DNA of 64,000 bases from assembly GCF_010468615.1 (NCBI RefSeq), contig NZ_WUEH01000002.1, forward strand, positions 164,364 to 228,363, written 5' to 3'. This stretch comes from Pseudodesulfovibrio sp. JC047 (lineage in GTDB: Bacteria > Desulfobacterota > Desulfovibrionia > Desulfovibrionales > Desulfovibrionaceae). The notes beneath the pieces were generated by a model. The model ran no database searches. It was given only the letters and a program-made list of their open reading frames with translations, and had not been told where the DNA came from. Of the stretch, positions 53,162 to 63,082 are shown in pieces. Every line of letters begins with the position of its first letter. The first letter of the stretch is position 1. The position numbers were made by a program, and so were the translations under genes.

Positions 53162-54988
53162 TTAACTTTCTTTCTTTGTTTCCCGCACACGGATACCCAA
53201 ATCACGAAGTTGCTTGTTGGGCACTTCGGACGGGGCGTCGGTCATGAGGCAGGTGGCCTTCTGGGTCTTGGGGAAGGCGATGACGTCGCGGATGGACTTG
53301 GAGCCTGTCAGAATCATGATGAGACGGTCCAGACCGAATGCGATACCACCATGGGGCGGTGCGCCAAACTTGAGAGCGTCCATGAGAAATCCGAACTTGG
53401 CCCGGGCTTCCTCTTCATCGATTCCCAGAGCGGCGAACATGAGCTTCTGCTGTTCCGGGGTGTGGATACGGATGGAACCACCACCGACTTCGTACCCGTT
53501 CATGACCAGGTCATAGGCGCGGGCAATGGCGTTGCCCGGGTCCTTTTCCAACATTTCCATCTGCTCGGGCAGGGCGGAAGTGAAGGGATGGTGCCGAGCG
53601 ACATACCGTTTTTCGTCGGCATCGTACTCAAGCAGCGGGAAATCAGTGATCCAGACCGGCTTGAACACGGTGTCGTCGATCAATCCGGTGTCCTTGGCGA
53701 TCTCGCACCGCAGGTTGCCGAGCGCGGCATTGGCGATGTCTGCGGGACCGGCCTGGAAGAACAGGATGTCTCCGGGCTGACAATTGGTCCGGCTGCGCAG
53801 TTCCGCGATTTCCTCTTCGGAGAAGAACTTGACGATGGGCGACTGCCATCCGCCGTCTTCCTTGACCTTGATCCAGGCCAAGCCCTTGGAGCCGTAAATT
53901 TCAACGAATTTGGTGTACTGATCAATTTCCTTGCGGGACAGGGTCGCACCGCCGGGGACGAGCATGACCTTGACCAGCTCGGAGGACGCGAACACCTTGA
54001 AACCGGAATTCTTGAACACATCCGTGATATCGATATGCTTCAAGTCGAACCGCACGTCCGGCTTGTCCACACCATAATCACGCATGGCGTCGGCAAAGGT
54101 CATCCGTGGGAACTCGGCGGGCAGGTCCACGTCGATGGTTTCCTTGAACAGGGTCTTGACCATGCCTTCGGCCATATCCTGAATCAGGGCTTCGTCCGTA
54201 AAGGACATTTCAATATCGATCTGGGTGAACTCGGGCTGCCGGTCGGCGCGCAAATCTTCGTCGCGGAAGCATTTGACGATCTGGAAATACCGATCCATGC
54301 CGGAGACCATGAGCATCTGCTTGAACAACTGCGGCGACTGCGGCAATGCGTAGAATTCGCCCTGATTGACCCGGCTGGGAACCAAAAAGTCACGCGCGCC
54401 TTCGGGAGTGGACTTGGTCAGTACCGGGGTCTCGACTTCAAGGAAACCGAGTTTGTCCAGATAACGGCGAACCGACTGGGCGGCCTTGTTGCGAATGATG
54501 AAATTCTTTGCCAGCGACGGACGACGCAGGTCGAGAAAGCGGTACTTGAGCCGGAGGTTCTCGCCCACTTCAACACGATCTTCGATGGGGAACGGCGGGG
54601 TCTCCGAGGTGTTGAGCAGCTTGTACTCGAACACTTCGATTTCCACTTCGCCGGTGACCATGCTCGAATTGGCCATGCCCTCAGGACGAGGACGGACCTT
54701 GCCCTTGATCGCCACCACGTATTCGGGGCGGATGGCATGAGCGCGTTCGTGCACTTCGGCGTTTTCCTCGGGATTGAAAACGACCTGAGTCAGACCTTCG
54801 CGGTCCCGCAGGTCAAGGAAAATCAATCCGCCATGGTCGCGTCGAAACTGGACCCACCCCATGAGACAGACTTCCTCGTCCATGTTGGCGGCGGTCAACT
54901 CGTTGTTGTGATGCGTGCGTCGCCAACCAGCCAGGTCTTCAATGACGCGAAATTCTTCGTAATCCCGTTCTTCCTGATGTTCAGACAT
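53162..54988 (-). CDS. aspS: Aspartyl-tRNA synthetase
   Basis: 608 residues, the usual bacterial length. An N-terminal OB anticodon domain ([23 protein letters not shown]), class II motif 2 ([23 protein letters not shown]), the bacterial GAD insert and motif 3 ([15 protein letters not shown]) are present. The start at 54988 has TGGAG upstream. hisS is 63 bp upstream on the same strand, a common pairing. Whether it also charges tRNA-Asn cannot be told here. Confidence 0.97.
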   Translation of the reverse strand: MSEHQEERDYEEFRVIEDLAGWRRTHHNNELTAANMDEEVCLMGWVQFRRDHGGLIFLDLRDREGLTQVVFNPEENAEVHERAHAIRPEYVVAIKGKVRPRPEGMANSSMVTGEVEIEVFEYKLLNTSETPPFPIEDRVEVGENLRLKYRFLDLRRPSLAKNFIIRNKAAQSVRRYLDKLGFLEVETPVLTKSTPEGARDFLVPSRVNQGEFYALPQSPQLFKQMLMVSGMDRYFQIVKCFRDEDLRADRQPEFTQIDIEMSFTDEALIQDMAEGMVKTLFKETIDVDLPAEFPRMTFADAMRDYGVDKPDVRFDLKHIDITDVFKNSGFKVFASSELVKVMLVPGGATLSRKEIDQYTKFVEIYGSKGLAWIKVKEDGGWQSPIVKFFSEEEIAELRSRTNCQPGDILFFQAGPADIANAALGNLRCEIAKDTGLIDDTVFKPVWITDFPLLEYDADEKRYVARHHPFTSALPEQMEMLEKDPGNAIARAYDLVMNGYEVGGGSIRIHTPEQQKLMFAALGIDEEEARAKFGFLMDALKFGAPPHGGIAFGLDRLIMILTGSKSIRDVIAFPKTQKATCLMTDAPSEVPNKQLRDLGIRVRETKKES

Positions 54989-55051
54989 TCTATCTCCAGT
55001 CTCTCGAATGATGTCGGTTCGGGACACGCCGAACCGCAATCGTCGTCTTTT

Positions 55052-56293
55052 TTATAATTTGTCCAGGTACGCGGCCCTGTCCACAGTTTCCTGGTCGCGT
55101 TCCTCTTCCATGTATTTGACAGTGATGGTCCCATTGGCCAATTCGTCACCGCCCATAATCAGACACAGTCGTGCGCCGGATTTGTTGGCCGCGCGCATCC
55201 GGGACTTCATGGACCCGCCGGAAAAACTGGTTTCTCCCTTGAATCCCTTGTCTCGAAGCTGTTGGGCGAACAACATGGCCGCATTGGCCGCGCTCTTGTC
55301 TACCACCGCAAGATAAAAATCGGGCTTTTCCAACGCGATCTGGTCCAGCAGCAAAGCCAGCCGTTCCATGCCACACGCAAATCCCGTGGCAGAACAGTCC
55401 GGGCCTCCGAGATTGCGAATCAACCCGTCATACCGGCCACCACCGGCCACCGCTGTCTGGGAACCGATATCATACGATGCAACCTCAAAACAGGTACGCA
55501 CGTAATAATCCAGTCCACGGACTAACCGGGGATTCAATGTATACTCGACATTCGCGCCGTCCAAAATGGTCTTCACGTCCGTGAAATGCGCTTCGCACTC
55601 CTCGCACAGATGGTCGGTAATGCACGGGGCATCGGCCACCAATTCCTTGCAGGCCGGGACCTTGCAGTCCAGCACACGCAGCGGGTTGGTTTCCATACGG
55701 CGTTGACAGTCTTCGCAAAATAACGCTTTGTCTTTCGATGTGTAGTAGTCGACCAAGGCCTGTTTGTACGTGGGACGGCACTCGTGACATCCCAACGAAT
55801 TCAGCTCGATGGTCAGCTTATTCAAGCCAAGGCTGTTCAGGAACGAACGGAGCATGAGTATCAACTCGGCATCGGCCTGCGCCTCGGGCGCACCGAAAAT
55901 TTCGGCATTGAGCTGATGGAATTGACGCTGCCGTCCCTTCTGGGGCCGTTCGTACCGAAACATCGGGCCAAACGTGAAATATTTCGAAATTTTGCCGGGC
56001 TGATGTGTCTTGGATTCGATAAAGGCTCGAACCACACCGGCCGTTGCTTCGGGGCGCATGGTCAGCGATCGGTTCTTCCGATCCGGAAAGGTGAACATCT
56101 CTTTGCCCACCACATCCGTGTCCTCACCGATGGACTTTTGAAACAATGCGGTTTTTTCCAGAATAGGTGTGCGTAATTCACCGAATCCATATCGAGTAAA
56201 GGTCTCTCGGGCCTGCGATTCCATAAAGGAGAACTTGGCGGACTCTTCCGGAAAAAGGTCCACGAATCCCTTGATTTTTTGTACTTTTGCCAT
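55052..56293 (-). CDS. hisS: Histidyl-tRNA synthetase
   Basis: 413 residues. MAKVQKIKGFVDLFPEES begins the chain; motif 2 FGPMFRYERPQKGRQRQFHQ, the histidine-specific VRGLDYYVRTCFE and AGGGRYDGL motifs and the anticodon-binding C-terminus are all there. An in-frame upstream extension to 56362 is possible but the family starts here; AAGGAT lies upstream. It is first of the hisS-aspS pair. Confidence 0.95.
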   Translation of the reverse strand: MAKVQKIKGFVDLFPEESAKFSFMESQARETFTRYGFGELRTPILEKTALFQKSIGEDTDVVGKEMFTFPDRKNRSLTMRPEATAGVVRAFIESKTHQPGKISKYFTFGPMFRYERPQKGRQRQFHQLNAEIFGAPEAQADAELILMLRSFLNSLGLNKLTIELNSLGCHECRPTYKQALVDYYTSKDKALFCEDCQRRMETNPLRVLDCKVPACKELVADAPCITDHLCEECEAHFTDVKTILDGANVEYTLNPRLVRGLDYYVRTCFEVASYDIGSQTAVAGGGRYDGLIRNLGGPDCSATGFACGMERLALLLDQIALEKPDFYLAVVDKSAANAAMLFAQQLRDKGFKGETSFSGGSMKSRMRAANKSGARLCLIMGGDELANGTITVKYMEEERDQETVDRAAYLDKL

Positions 56294-56624
56294 GTCGCGT
56301 TCAATATCCTTAATAAGTGTCAGGTCGCTGGAACCGAATTTGGTTAGACTATTCACCGCCAATTGTCAAAAAAAGGCGTCTGAACACGCCAGAATTTTCC
56401 GCTGTGTTGCCCAAAGTCGTTCTCCCAAAAGAGGCACTTTTAGATCAATGAACATATGACTAGGTGTTGACATGATGCTTTGTCGGGCGTATTTGCCCAA
56501 TGAGCTGTTGTCAATGTATTGATCTTTTTCGACAGCAAAACAGGCAATGGGCTTGTTTTTTTCTCGTGATACTTGGCCAAAATGCCAAGCATTAAACCTT
56601 CCAGCACTGACAAAGGAGTTACTG
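56294..56624. other. Divergent control region between hisS and the rhodanese gene
   Basis: 331 bp, no ORF with a ribosome site. A plus-strand promoter candidate is at 56467-56495 (TTGACA, 17-base spacer, TATTTG). No palindrome stands out. Confidence 0.5.
56467..56495 (+). promoter_or_regulatory. Candidate sigma-70 promoter of the rhodanese gene
   Basis: A perfect TTGACA at 56467-56472 with a 17-base spacer and TATTTG at 56490-56495. It lies 130 bp before the rhodanese start codon. Confidence 0.45.
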
Positions 56625-56999
56625 ATGGATGAATTCAATGATATCCTGGAAGAAATGGACTTTCAATTTTTCGGAGCAGGAGAACACGGCATGAGTGTCG
56701 AGGACATGCGTCATGTTATCGGCAACGACCATTTCCTGTTTCTGGATGTACGGACCAACGAAGAAGTAGCCCACGTCTCTTTCCCGTTTGCCAAACACAT
56801 CCCGCTCAACGAGCTGCCTGACCGCCTGGACGAACTGCCCCGTGACAAATTCATCGTCACTTTCTGTGCCGCTGTCTTCCGTGGTGCGATCGCCTTTGCC
56901 TATCTGCGTGCCAATGGCTTTGAAGAAGTCAAGGGTCTCATCTCCCCGCTGGAAGAGATGGTCCTGCCATTCAAACCCGGTCCGCTTGCCAAGATCTAG
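56625..56999 (+). CDS. Rhodanese-like domain protein
   Basis: 124 residues. A single rhodanese domain with the loop VTFCAAVFRG; its cysteine (near residue 86) would carry a persulfide. AAAGGAG lies six bases before the ATG. Together with the following TSUP exporter it suggests sulfane-sulfur handling. The N-terminus (MDEFNDILEEMDFQFFGAGEHG) is short and acidic. Confidence 0.85.
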   Translation: MDEFNDILEEMDFQFFGAGEHGMSVEDMRHVIGNDHFLFLDVRTNEEVAHVSFPFAKHIPLNELPDRLDELPRDKFIVTFCAAVFRGAIAFAYLRANGFEEVKGLISPLEEMVLPFKPGPLAKI

Positions 57000-57071
57000 C
57001 GTGTATGCCGCGCCGTGAACTGGTTTCAACGGCGCGGCTTATGACATCTTCAACACCTCGAAATACCCGCT

Positions 57072-57821
57072 ATGACTGTTCTTGAAATCACCATTTCCGT
57101 CTTATCGTTTGGCCTGAGCTTTTTGTTTGCCCTGGGAGGCGTCGGTTCCGCCCTGGTTCTGATTCCGACCCTGACATGGCTGGGTATCCCCCTGAACATG
57201 GCACGACCGACCAGTCTGTTTGTCAATGCTGTTTCCATGATGGGAGCCACATACTCCAACATCCGGGAAAAACGTCTTGATTATCGGCTCGGCGTGCCGA
57301 TAATCGTATCATCCATCGCCCTCGCTCCCATCGGAGCCTGGGTGGGCTGTCTGATTCCGACCCATCTTGTGCTCATCCTCTTTATCGGCTTCCTCATCTT
57401 TTCGGGAACCATGATGATCTTTTTCAAAAGCTCGAAATACGCCGATCAATACAGAGAAGACAGACCATTTTGGGGGCCGCTGATGGTTGGCATCGTTGCC
57501 GGTTTTGTTTCCGGCCTGCTCGGTGTGGGCGGCGGCGGTCTCATATCACCACTCATGATAATGCAAGGATTCAATCCCAAAAAAATCACCACCGTTACCG
57601 CCTTGGCGATCCCTTTTTCCTCCCTCTCCGCCTTTGTGGCCTACGCGGTCATGGGCACGGTTTCCTGGCGATTGCTGCTCTTTGCCGGAATGACCGCCTG
57701 GGCCGGTGGTTACCTCGGCACCATGGTCATGCAACAGCGGATGCGTCCGGCCACGGTCAAGAAATTCCTGGGCTGCATCCTGCTGCTGCTCGCTTTCAGA
57801 TTGATAGGACAGACCATTTGA
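57072..57821 (+). CDS. TauE/SafE-like (TSUP) membrane exporter
   Basis: 249 residues with about eight hydrophobic helices; two halves each carry the family's glycine-rich motif (FALGGVGSALVLIPTLTWLG and FVSGLLGVGGGGLISPLMIMQG). It moves sulfite, sulfoacetate or other organosulfur anions. It follows the rhodanese gene by 72 bp and precedes the molybdopterin enzyme by 43 bp, so a sulfur-linked operon is likely. Confidence 0.87.
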   Translation: MTVLEITISVLSFGLSFLFALGGVGSALVLIPTLTWLGIPLNMARPTSLFVNAVSMMGATYSNIREKRLDYRLGVPIIVSSIALAPIGAWVGCLIPTHLVLILFIGFLIFSGTMMIFFKSSKYADQYREDRPFWGPLMVGIVAGFVSGLLGVGGGGLISPLMIMQGFNPKKITTVTALAIPFSSLSAFVAYAVMGTVSWRLLLFAGMTAWAGGYLGTMVMQQRMRPATVKKFLGCILLLLAFRLIGQTI

Positions 57822-57864
57822 CCTCGTAAGAAAAGTTCTCCACTATCATGAGTGGAGGACGACA

Positions 57865-59763
57865 ATGACCATTATCACAGCCTGTACCATGGATTGTGGC
57901 GACACCTGCTCCCTGTGTGTCGATGCAAACAAGAAAACCGTGAAAGGGAATCCGCAGCATCCGTTTACCAAGGGATTTTGTTGCAAAAAAGGCAGCCGAT
58001 ATTTCGAGCGGCTCGATGCGGACGACCGGATTCTTGCGCCACAAATCAAGGAAAACGGCCATTTTCGCGAGGCTTCTTGGGACGAGGCCATGGCTCTGGT
58101 CACATCCCGGCTCGACGCGGCCCGAGCGGTACCGGAGTCCATTCTCCATGTCCACGGATATGGGTATCGGGGCATTCTCAGCAAGTCGATCAAAACGATT
58201 TTCGGACGGATCGGCGCATCCGTCACCTATGGGGCTGTCTGTGACGGGACCGGCATCACCGCGAGTATCCGGGACTTTGGTTCGCTCAACCACAATGCTC
58301 CCGAAGACATCCTGAACGCTGACCGAGTCGTCAACTGGGGCCGAGATCTGACCCGTTGTTCCATCCACCAGCTCGCACTCATGCACAAGGCCCGTAAAAA
58401 CGGGACCAAAGTCCTGACCATTTCTCCCGGTGGAGATGGAACGGCCGAGTTTTCGGACATCAATATTGTCATTCGTCCCGGCACGGATCGCCTTCTGGCC
58501 GCTGCCGTACTCAAACGATTCATCGAGACGGACATCATTCCTTCCCGCATCCTGGACCGAACGTCCAACTGGTCCTCACTCCGGGATTTACTCGACGGCA
58601 TGGAATTCAGCGCGCTTTGCTCGGCCTGTGAGGTCTCCACTTCGGATGTGGAAACACTCTTTGATTGGTATGCCGAGACCGGCACGGTCGCCACCGTCAT
58701 CGGTTGGGGCCTGCAACGCCATGTCTTTGGTGGAGAAAACGTTCGGTTCATCAATGCGTTGGCCATGCTTTCCGGCAATGTCGGCATCTCCGGCGGCGGG
58801 GCGTATTACAATGTTTCATCGAATCGAAACCTTGGCTCATGGGACCATCTTGTCGCTGGAAGCACACCGAAAAATAGGCGAAAACTTCTCGTTCAGGACC
58901 TTGGTGCCGAAATTCATAGAGCGTCCCCACCGATTGATTTCATTTGGGTCAATGGGCACAACGTGGTCAATCAGGTGCCGGACAGCCTGTCGGTGGTCGA
59001 AGCCTTTGCCCGCCCCTTTGTGGTCGTGGTGGAAGCCTTCATGAATGACACGGCCATGCAGGCCGATGTCATCCTGCCTCCGGCCCTGATGTTCGAACGG
59101 GAAGACGTGCTCGGCTCCTGTGTCCATAATTGTGTCAATCATTGCGCCAAAGCCGTGGAACCGCGAGGGCAATGCCGACCGGATTTCGACATCGCCACCG
59201 AACTCGGTGCGCGGCTGGCCGCCCCCGTCATCCTCCCGGATAGTGAAACGTGTATCAGGGAAGGATTGAAACACGCTGACATTTCATATGACGAACTGAT
59301 GGAAAACGGATTTGCCACGGTTGATTCTCCTCTTGTGGCCTTTGAAAACATGCAGTTCGATCACCAGGACGGATTGTATCGCTTCCCTGAAACACTCCAC
59401 GCAGAGCCAGTTCGTGACCCGGACTATCCATTGCAATTGCTCACCTTGATCAGTGGCAAATATCTCCACTCCCAAATGCCCGAACAGATTCAAGCAGGAC
59501 CACCGGTCGTTTTCGTATCCAAACAGAATCCAGCCTGGGCCGCCCTCAATCCGGCTCAGGATGTCTATCTGGTCACCCCACAAGGAGCGATGCAGGTCAA
59601 GGTGGATACCGTGGAAACAATGCATCATCGGGCCGTTATAATTCGACGTGGCGGCTGGATGAAATACGGACAAAATGCGAATGTCATCATCAAACCCATG
59701 AAGACGGACATGGGTGATGGGACAGCCTATTACAGTCAGGGCTGTCGATTGGAAAACAGATAA
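57865..59763 (+). CDS. Cytoplasmic molybdopterin oxidoreductase (DMSO reductase family)
   Basis: 632 residues. The N-terminal [4Fe-4S] site is C7, C11, C15 and C39 or C40 (CTMDCGDTCSLC...FCCKKG). A likely molybdenum-binding cysteine is C126 in YGAVCDGTG. Pterin-binding motifs include INALAMLSGNVGISGGGAYYN near 295 and the C-terminal SKQNPAWAALNP-type region. No TAT signal is present, so it acts in the cytoplasm, and no electron-transfer subunit is next to it. By its place after a rhodanese and a TSUP exporter, a sulfur compound may be the substrate, but this is inference. Confidence 0.85.
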   Translation: MTIITACTMDCGDTCSLCVDANKKTVKGNPQHPFTKGFCCKKGSRYFERLDADDRILAPQIKENGHFREASWDEAMALVTSRLDAARAVPESILHVHGYGYRGILSKSIKTIFGRIGASVTYGAVCDGTGITASIRDFGSLNHNAPEDILNADRVVNWGRDLTRCSIHQLALMHKARKNGTKVLTISPGGDGTAEFSDINIVIRPGTDRLLAAAVLKRFIETDIIPSRILDRTSNWSSLRDLLDGMEFSALCSACEVSTSDVETLFDWYAETGTVATVIGWGLQRHVFGGENVRFINALAMLSGNVGISGGGAYYNVSSNRNLGSWDHLVAGSTPKNRRKLLVQDLGAEIHRASPPIDFIWVNGHNVVNQVPDSLSVVEAFARPFVVVVEAFMNDTAMQADVILPPALMFEREDVLGSCVHNCVNHCAKAVEPRGQCRPDFDIATELGARLAAPVILPDSETCIREGLKHADISYDELMENGFATVDSPLVAFENMQFDHQDGLYRFPETLHAEPVRDPDYPLQLLTLISGKYLHSQMPEQIQAGPPVVFVSKQNPAWAALNPAQDVYLVTPQGAMQVKVDTVETMHHRAVIIRRGGWMKYGQNANVIIKPMKTDMGDGTAYYSQGCRLENR

Positions 59764-59779
59764 ACCTTTGAGGGAAATC

Positions 59780-59938
59780 ATGAAAACATGGAAAAAATGT
59801 CTTATTGTCATCTGTGCGCTGGCCATGCTCGTTCCTGCATTCGGATGCAGTGAAGAGGGACCGATGGAAAAAGCGGGAAAACAACTCGATCAGGCCGCTG
59901 ATGATGCGGCAGACGCGGCCAAGAAGGTTTTTGAATAG
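59780..59938 (+). CDS. Small lipoprotein
   Basis: 52 residues: a signal peptide with lipobox PAFGC (residue 23), then a short acidic and alanine-rich helix (GKQLDQAADDAADAAKKVFE). GAGGGAAATC precedes the ATG. It is 16 bp after the molybdopterin enzyme, so it is co-transcribed. The helix resembles the small entericidin-like or Lpp-like lipoproteins, but no function is assigned. Confidence 0.7.
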   Translation: MKTWKKCLIVICALAMLVPAFGCSEEGPMEKAGKQLDQAADDAADAAKKVFE

Positions 59939-59964
59939 ACCGATTCATCACTGCCGCACCAGAC

Positions 59965-60017
59965 AGCCCCTCTTTCCGATTCCGATCGTCTCGGTTTTCG
60001 GCACAGAGGGGCTTTTT
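59965..60017 (+). terminator. Terminator of the sulfur/molybdopterin gene group
   Basis: AGCCCCTCT pairs with AGAGGGGCT across a 31-base loop that itself can fold, followed by TTTTC. Confidence 0.7.
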
Positions 60018-60077
60018 CGCTTTTTTCGGGGGACAGGCCACTTGCACTATGGTCGCTTTGAGAGTAATTGTTGAAAA

Positions 60078-61352
60078 ATGCAAGCACGTTCAATCAAGCC
60101 CCTTCCTCCGGCGAGGCGGGTGGCACTCGAAGCACTTTTCCGTTGTCTCATGAATAAGCAGGACATTCAGGCTGCTCTTGATGTGGCACTTTCCTCCGGC
60201 GAAATCGATCCCCGCGATGCGGGTCTCGCCACTGAACTTTCATACGGATATCTCCGGCACAAAAAACGCATTGAGTACATTTTGTCACGTTTCCTCAAGG
60301 ATCCTGGCAAATTGACACCCAAAATGCGTTTTGCCATGGGTGTCGCGGCCTATGAGATTCTGTTTCTCGACAAGGTCCCGGCATACGCCTCGGTGGACTG
60401 GGCCGTCGAGTTTTCCAAATCCAAACCGGGCGCACGGCTCGCCGGTTTATTCAATGCGGTACTCAGGCGGGTTTCCGAATTGGGAGAGGCCGCACATGAT
60501 CCGGATTTTTTCCGCAAGGACGCATCCCTCCCCGAATTTTTAAGTCGCTGGTATTCCTGTCCCCAATGGCTCATTGATCTTTGGTGGCGGGCTTATGGCG
60601 AAGAAGACGCGACACGATATCTCGACGCGCAGCTCAAAGCTCCGGCGCTTGGTTTCAACCTGTTTGGACATCCCGAAGCCGAGGATCTGTACGGCGTTAT
60701 TGCCGGATGGCCTGAAATCATCGATATCGAAGGCATGAGCTTTGCTCTGCCCGCAGGGACATCCTTTGAAGGAGAACCCGAGCCTCCCATGGCCCGACAA
60801 TCCTTTGCCGCCCGGCAGGCCATTGAGGCCCTTGATCCCGAAACATGGACCGGGCCTATCTGGGATGCCTGCGCCGGACGCGGTGGAAAGACGCGAATTC
60901 TGCTCGAAAAAGGATTGCCCGTCTTTGCCTCCGATCCGCACAGGGGCCGGTTGGCCGCCCTGAAACGGGAACTCCCCGACGTTGAGATTTTCGAGGCCAA
61001 CGCAGCCACGGACACGCCTCCCAAAAAGCCGGGGACCATTCTTCTTGATCTTCCCTGTTCAGGGCTTGGGGTGCTCTCTCGCAGACCCGACACCAAATGG
61101 AAACGCAAACCCCATGACTTGGCGGACCTGACAAAATTGCAAACCGAAATTCTGCAAAATGCCTATGACCACATCCTCCCGGGTGGGATCATCGCCATTA
61201 TCACCTGCACCTTGAACCCCGAAGAAAACCACGAACTCGTCGGGAAGTTCATCGCGGCACACGCCAACATATCGATCAAGAAGGAATGGACCACGCCGTC
61301 GAATTCGCCACTCAACGAATTCTTCTACGCCACAACACTCATAAAAAATTAA
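60078..61352 (+). CDS. rsmB: RsmB-like 16S rRNA m5C methyltransferase
   Basis: 424 residues. A NusB-like helical N-terminal domain (about 10-145) comes first. The Rossmann methyltransferase domain has DACAGRGGKT near 269, DLPCSGLGVLSRRPD near 326 (release Cys) and ITCTLNPEEN near 375 (catalytic Cys). It methylates C967 of 16S rRNA in E. coli; the position here is inferred. No clear ribosome site; the start fits the family. Confidence 0.9.
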   Translation: MQARSIKPLPPARRVALEALFRCLMNKQDIQAALDVALSSGEIDPRDAGLATELSYGYLRHKKRIEYILSRFLKDPGKLTPKMRFAMGVAAYEILFLDKVPAYASVDWAVEFSKSKPGARLAGLFNAVLRRVSELGEAAHDPDFFRKDASLPEFLSRWYSCPQWLIDLWWRAYGEEDATRYLDAQLKAPALGFNLFGHPEAEDLYGVIAGWPEIIDIEGMSFALPAGTSFEGEPEPPMARQSFAARQAIEALDPETWTGPIWDACAGRGGKTRILLEKGLPVFASDPHRGRLAALKRELPDVEIFEANAATDTPPKKPGTILLDLPCSGLGVLSRRPDTKWKRKPHDLADLTKLQTEILQNAYDHILPGGIIAIITCTLNPEENHELVGKFIAAHANISIKKEWTTPSNSPLNEFFYATTLIKN

Positions 61353-61394
61353 AAAAGTTTAATTCATACGATATCCATTTAATTGCTATTGGTA

Positions 61395-61423
61395 TTGACA
61401 TAAACACGTAGCCTTCATACAAA
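61395..61423 (+). promoter_or_regulatory. Candidate sigma-70 promoter of the outer-membrane protein gene
   Basis: TTGACA at 61395-61400, a 17-base spacer and TACAAA at 61418-61423. It lies 52 bp before the start codon. Confidence 0.6.
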
Positions 61424-61474
61424 TAAAAAATCTTTAGTTACGACTCTATATGGTTTTTTAAAAGGGCAACCACG

Positions 61475-62164
61475 ATGAAAACATTCATGCGATATATCTT
61501 TTTTATCAGTATTCTGACGTGTTTGATGTGTCCTTTTGCCTTTGCGAACGACGACTTTTCAGGATTATATATCGGCGCACATTTCGGTGGCGCACAATTG
61601 GATAATACCATTATCGACAGTGACGGGTATTCAAATCACCCCAAAGGCTATGAATTCGATTATTCGGATTCAGGAATAATCGGTGGTTTTCTCGGAGGCT
61701 ATAATTGGCGGTTCAATAACTGGGTGACTGGAGTTGAAGCGGACGTCTCTTTTGGCGAAATCAGAGCGTCTTCCAATGAATTCGATACGTCCCAATACGA
61801 TGAACTGGTCGAATCGATACATAACTGGTCGTCAACACTTCGAGGCCGTATCGGATATGCCTTCGGAGATTATTTACCCTATATTACAGGTGGATTAGCT
61901 GTTGCCAACATTACCAACAAATTGACTGACGACGATGCAGGACGTATTGACCCGTTGGATTCATTTTCCAGTACAGGGACACAGATCGGTTGGGTACTCG
62001 GGGCCGGAGCCGAGATGAAAATGACAGAAGCCCTTGGATTCCGACTGGAAGGGCTGTACGCGGATTACGGTCGAGTCGATAATGAAATACGAAACAAGCT
62101 GGCTTCTTTTGGCCAACGAAATACCATGACGACAATCCGAGCGGCATTGGTCTATACTTTCTAA
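61475..62164 (+). CDS. Outer-membrane beta-barrel protein (Omp25/31-like)
   Basis: 229 residues. Signal peptide 1-24 (FAFAND), then alternating amphipathic strands. LYIGAHFGGAQ, GFLGGYNWRFNNWVTGVEADVSFGE and the C-terminal TIRAALVYTF with its final aromatic residue fit an eight-stranded barrel of the Omp25/31 type. It probably sits in the outer membrane. AAAGGG precedes the ATG. A promoter upstream and a strong terminator downstream make it monocistronic. Confidence 0.87.
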   Translation: MKTFMRYIFFISILTCLMCPFAFANDDFSGLYIGAHFGGAQLDNTIIDSDGYSNHPKGYEFDYSDSGIIGGFLGGYNWRFNNWVTGVEADVSFGEIRASSNEFDTSQYDELVESIHNWSSTLRGRIGYAFGDYLPYITGGLAVANITNKLTDDDAGRIDPLDSFSSTGTQIGWVLGAGAEMKMTEALGFRLEGLYADYGRVDNEIRNKLASFGQRNTMTTIRAALVYTF

Positions 62165-62183
62165 CCAGTGGCAATATTTCTTT

Positions 62184-62227
62184 AACGCACAAACAGGCAC
62201 CCTTTGCCCGTTTGTGCGTTTGTTGTT
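62184..62227. terminator. Terminator between the barrel gene and tail tubular protein A gene
   Basis: AACGCACAAAC pairs perfectly with GTTTGTGCGTT, with GGC/GCC inside; TGTTGTTTG follows on the plus strand. Confidence 0.8.
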
Positions 62228-62241
62228 TGAACATCTGAATT

Positions 62242-62826
62242 CTATCGCGTCCCCATTTTGGCTCCCAACCAATTCTTTGGTGCAATGGATTCCGGCACGC
62301 CTTCTCGGGCATCCACCCCCCGAGCTTCCGACAACTTGTCCTGATACACTTTCCAATAGGATTGGGCCAATGACGTGGACCCGGACAACGGATAGGCCAA
62401 TGTCGCGGCCATGCGGGCCGACAGTGCTTCGCTTAATAGGGGATCATATTTTTTGGGGTCCTGTTCCCGTCTGACATAAGAAATGAACAAGGGAGCTTCT
62501 TCGTCACACAAAATAATCGTGGACTGAATTTCCCAATGATGAATTTCTTCCCCATCTGCACCCACAACCTGAATGATCCGTAAAAAATCAACGGGCAGGT
62601 TGTATTTATACTTCCATCGCCACAACGGTGCGACTGTCCCGGCAGCCAATTCTGCCTGCGACATGGCACAATTCCACGGGTGAGACCGCAACACGGCATC
62701 CCGAATGGCCGGCCAGCGATGATTACACAGTCCGGCGGCCTTTGAATTGTCACCCAACGACATGATGACGTCCTCTCCCAAATCCAACAACGCATTATTG
62801 CAAATCTCAATCACACTCGTTGCCAT
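62242..62826 (-). CDS. Phage tail tubular protein A-like (T7 gp11 type), orphan
   Basis: 194 residues, close to the 196 of T7 gp11. The N-terminus (SVIEICNNALLDLGEDVIMSLGDNSKAAGLCNHRWPAIRDAVLRSHPWNCA) is the usual start of tail adaptor proteins, followed by WRWKYKYNLPVDFLRI and a helical C-terminus. It is intact, with GAGG eight bases upstream. It normally precedes the tail nozzle protein, but that gene lies at 34896-36980 on the opposite strand. No other phage gene is nearby. Confidence 0.85.
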   Translation of the reverse strand: MATSVIEICNNALLDLGEDVIMSLGDNSKAAGLCNHRWPAIRDAVLRSHPWNCAMSQAELAAGTVAPLWRWKYKYNLPVDFLRIIQVVGADGEEIHHWEIQSTIILCDEEAPLFISYVRREQDPKKYDPLLSEALSARMAATLAYPLSGSTSLAQSYWKVYQDKLSEARGVDAREGVPESIAPKNWLGAKMGTR

Positions 62827-63023
62827 GGTCACTACCTCACTTGTCATACATCATACCAAATAATCCCGGCTGTCCGACTCCATGGCCGTACCCACACACC
62901 CTATCACGGATTTTCAACTCAACTCGCCAATGTGAACAAATGCCATAAAAAAGCAGCCGATTAGTCATTAAATACACCTTGACAGATCTGCGCCGCAGAA
63001 GGGGGAGAAGATGCCTTCGGCGA

Positions 63024-63082
63024 CTGGGGGAAAGAGGAAGGAAAACCCTTTGAAAAGGGCTTTTCCTCCCCCTTTCCCCCAG
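63024..63082 (+). repeat. Dispersed palindromic repeat, module 1 (second copy)
   Basis: CTGGGGGAAAGAGGAAGG at the left pairs with CCTCCCCCTTTCCCCCAG at the right around CCCTTTGAAAAGGG. It matches 19680-19738 and is likewise followed by ACCCCC and CAACTTTTTG. Confidence 0.8.

Noticed and set aside
53066..55057. 663-codon plus-strand frame opposite aspS
   Set aside because: Antisense shadow of the certain aspS gene; low-complexity His/Gly/Asp-rich product.
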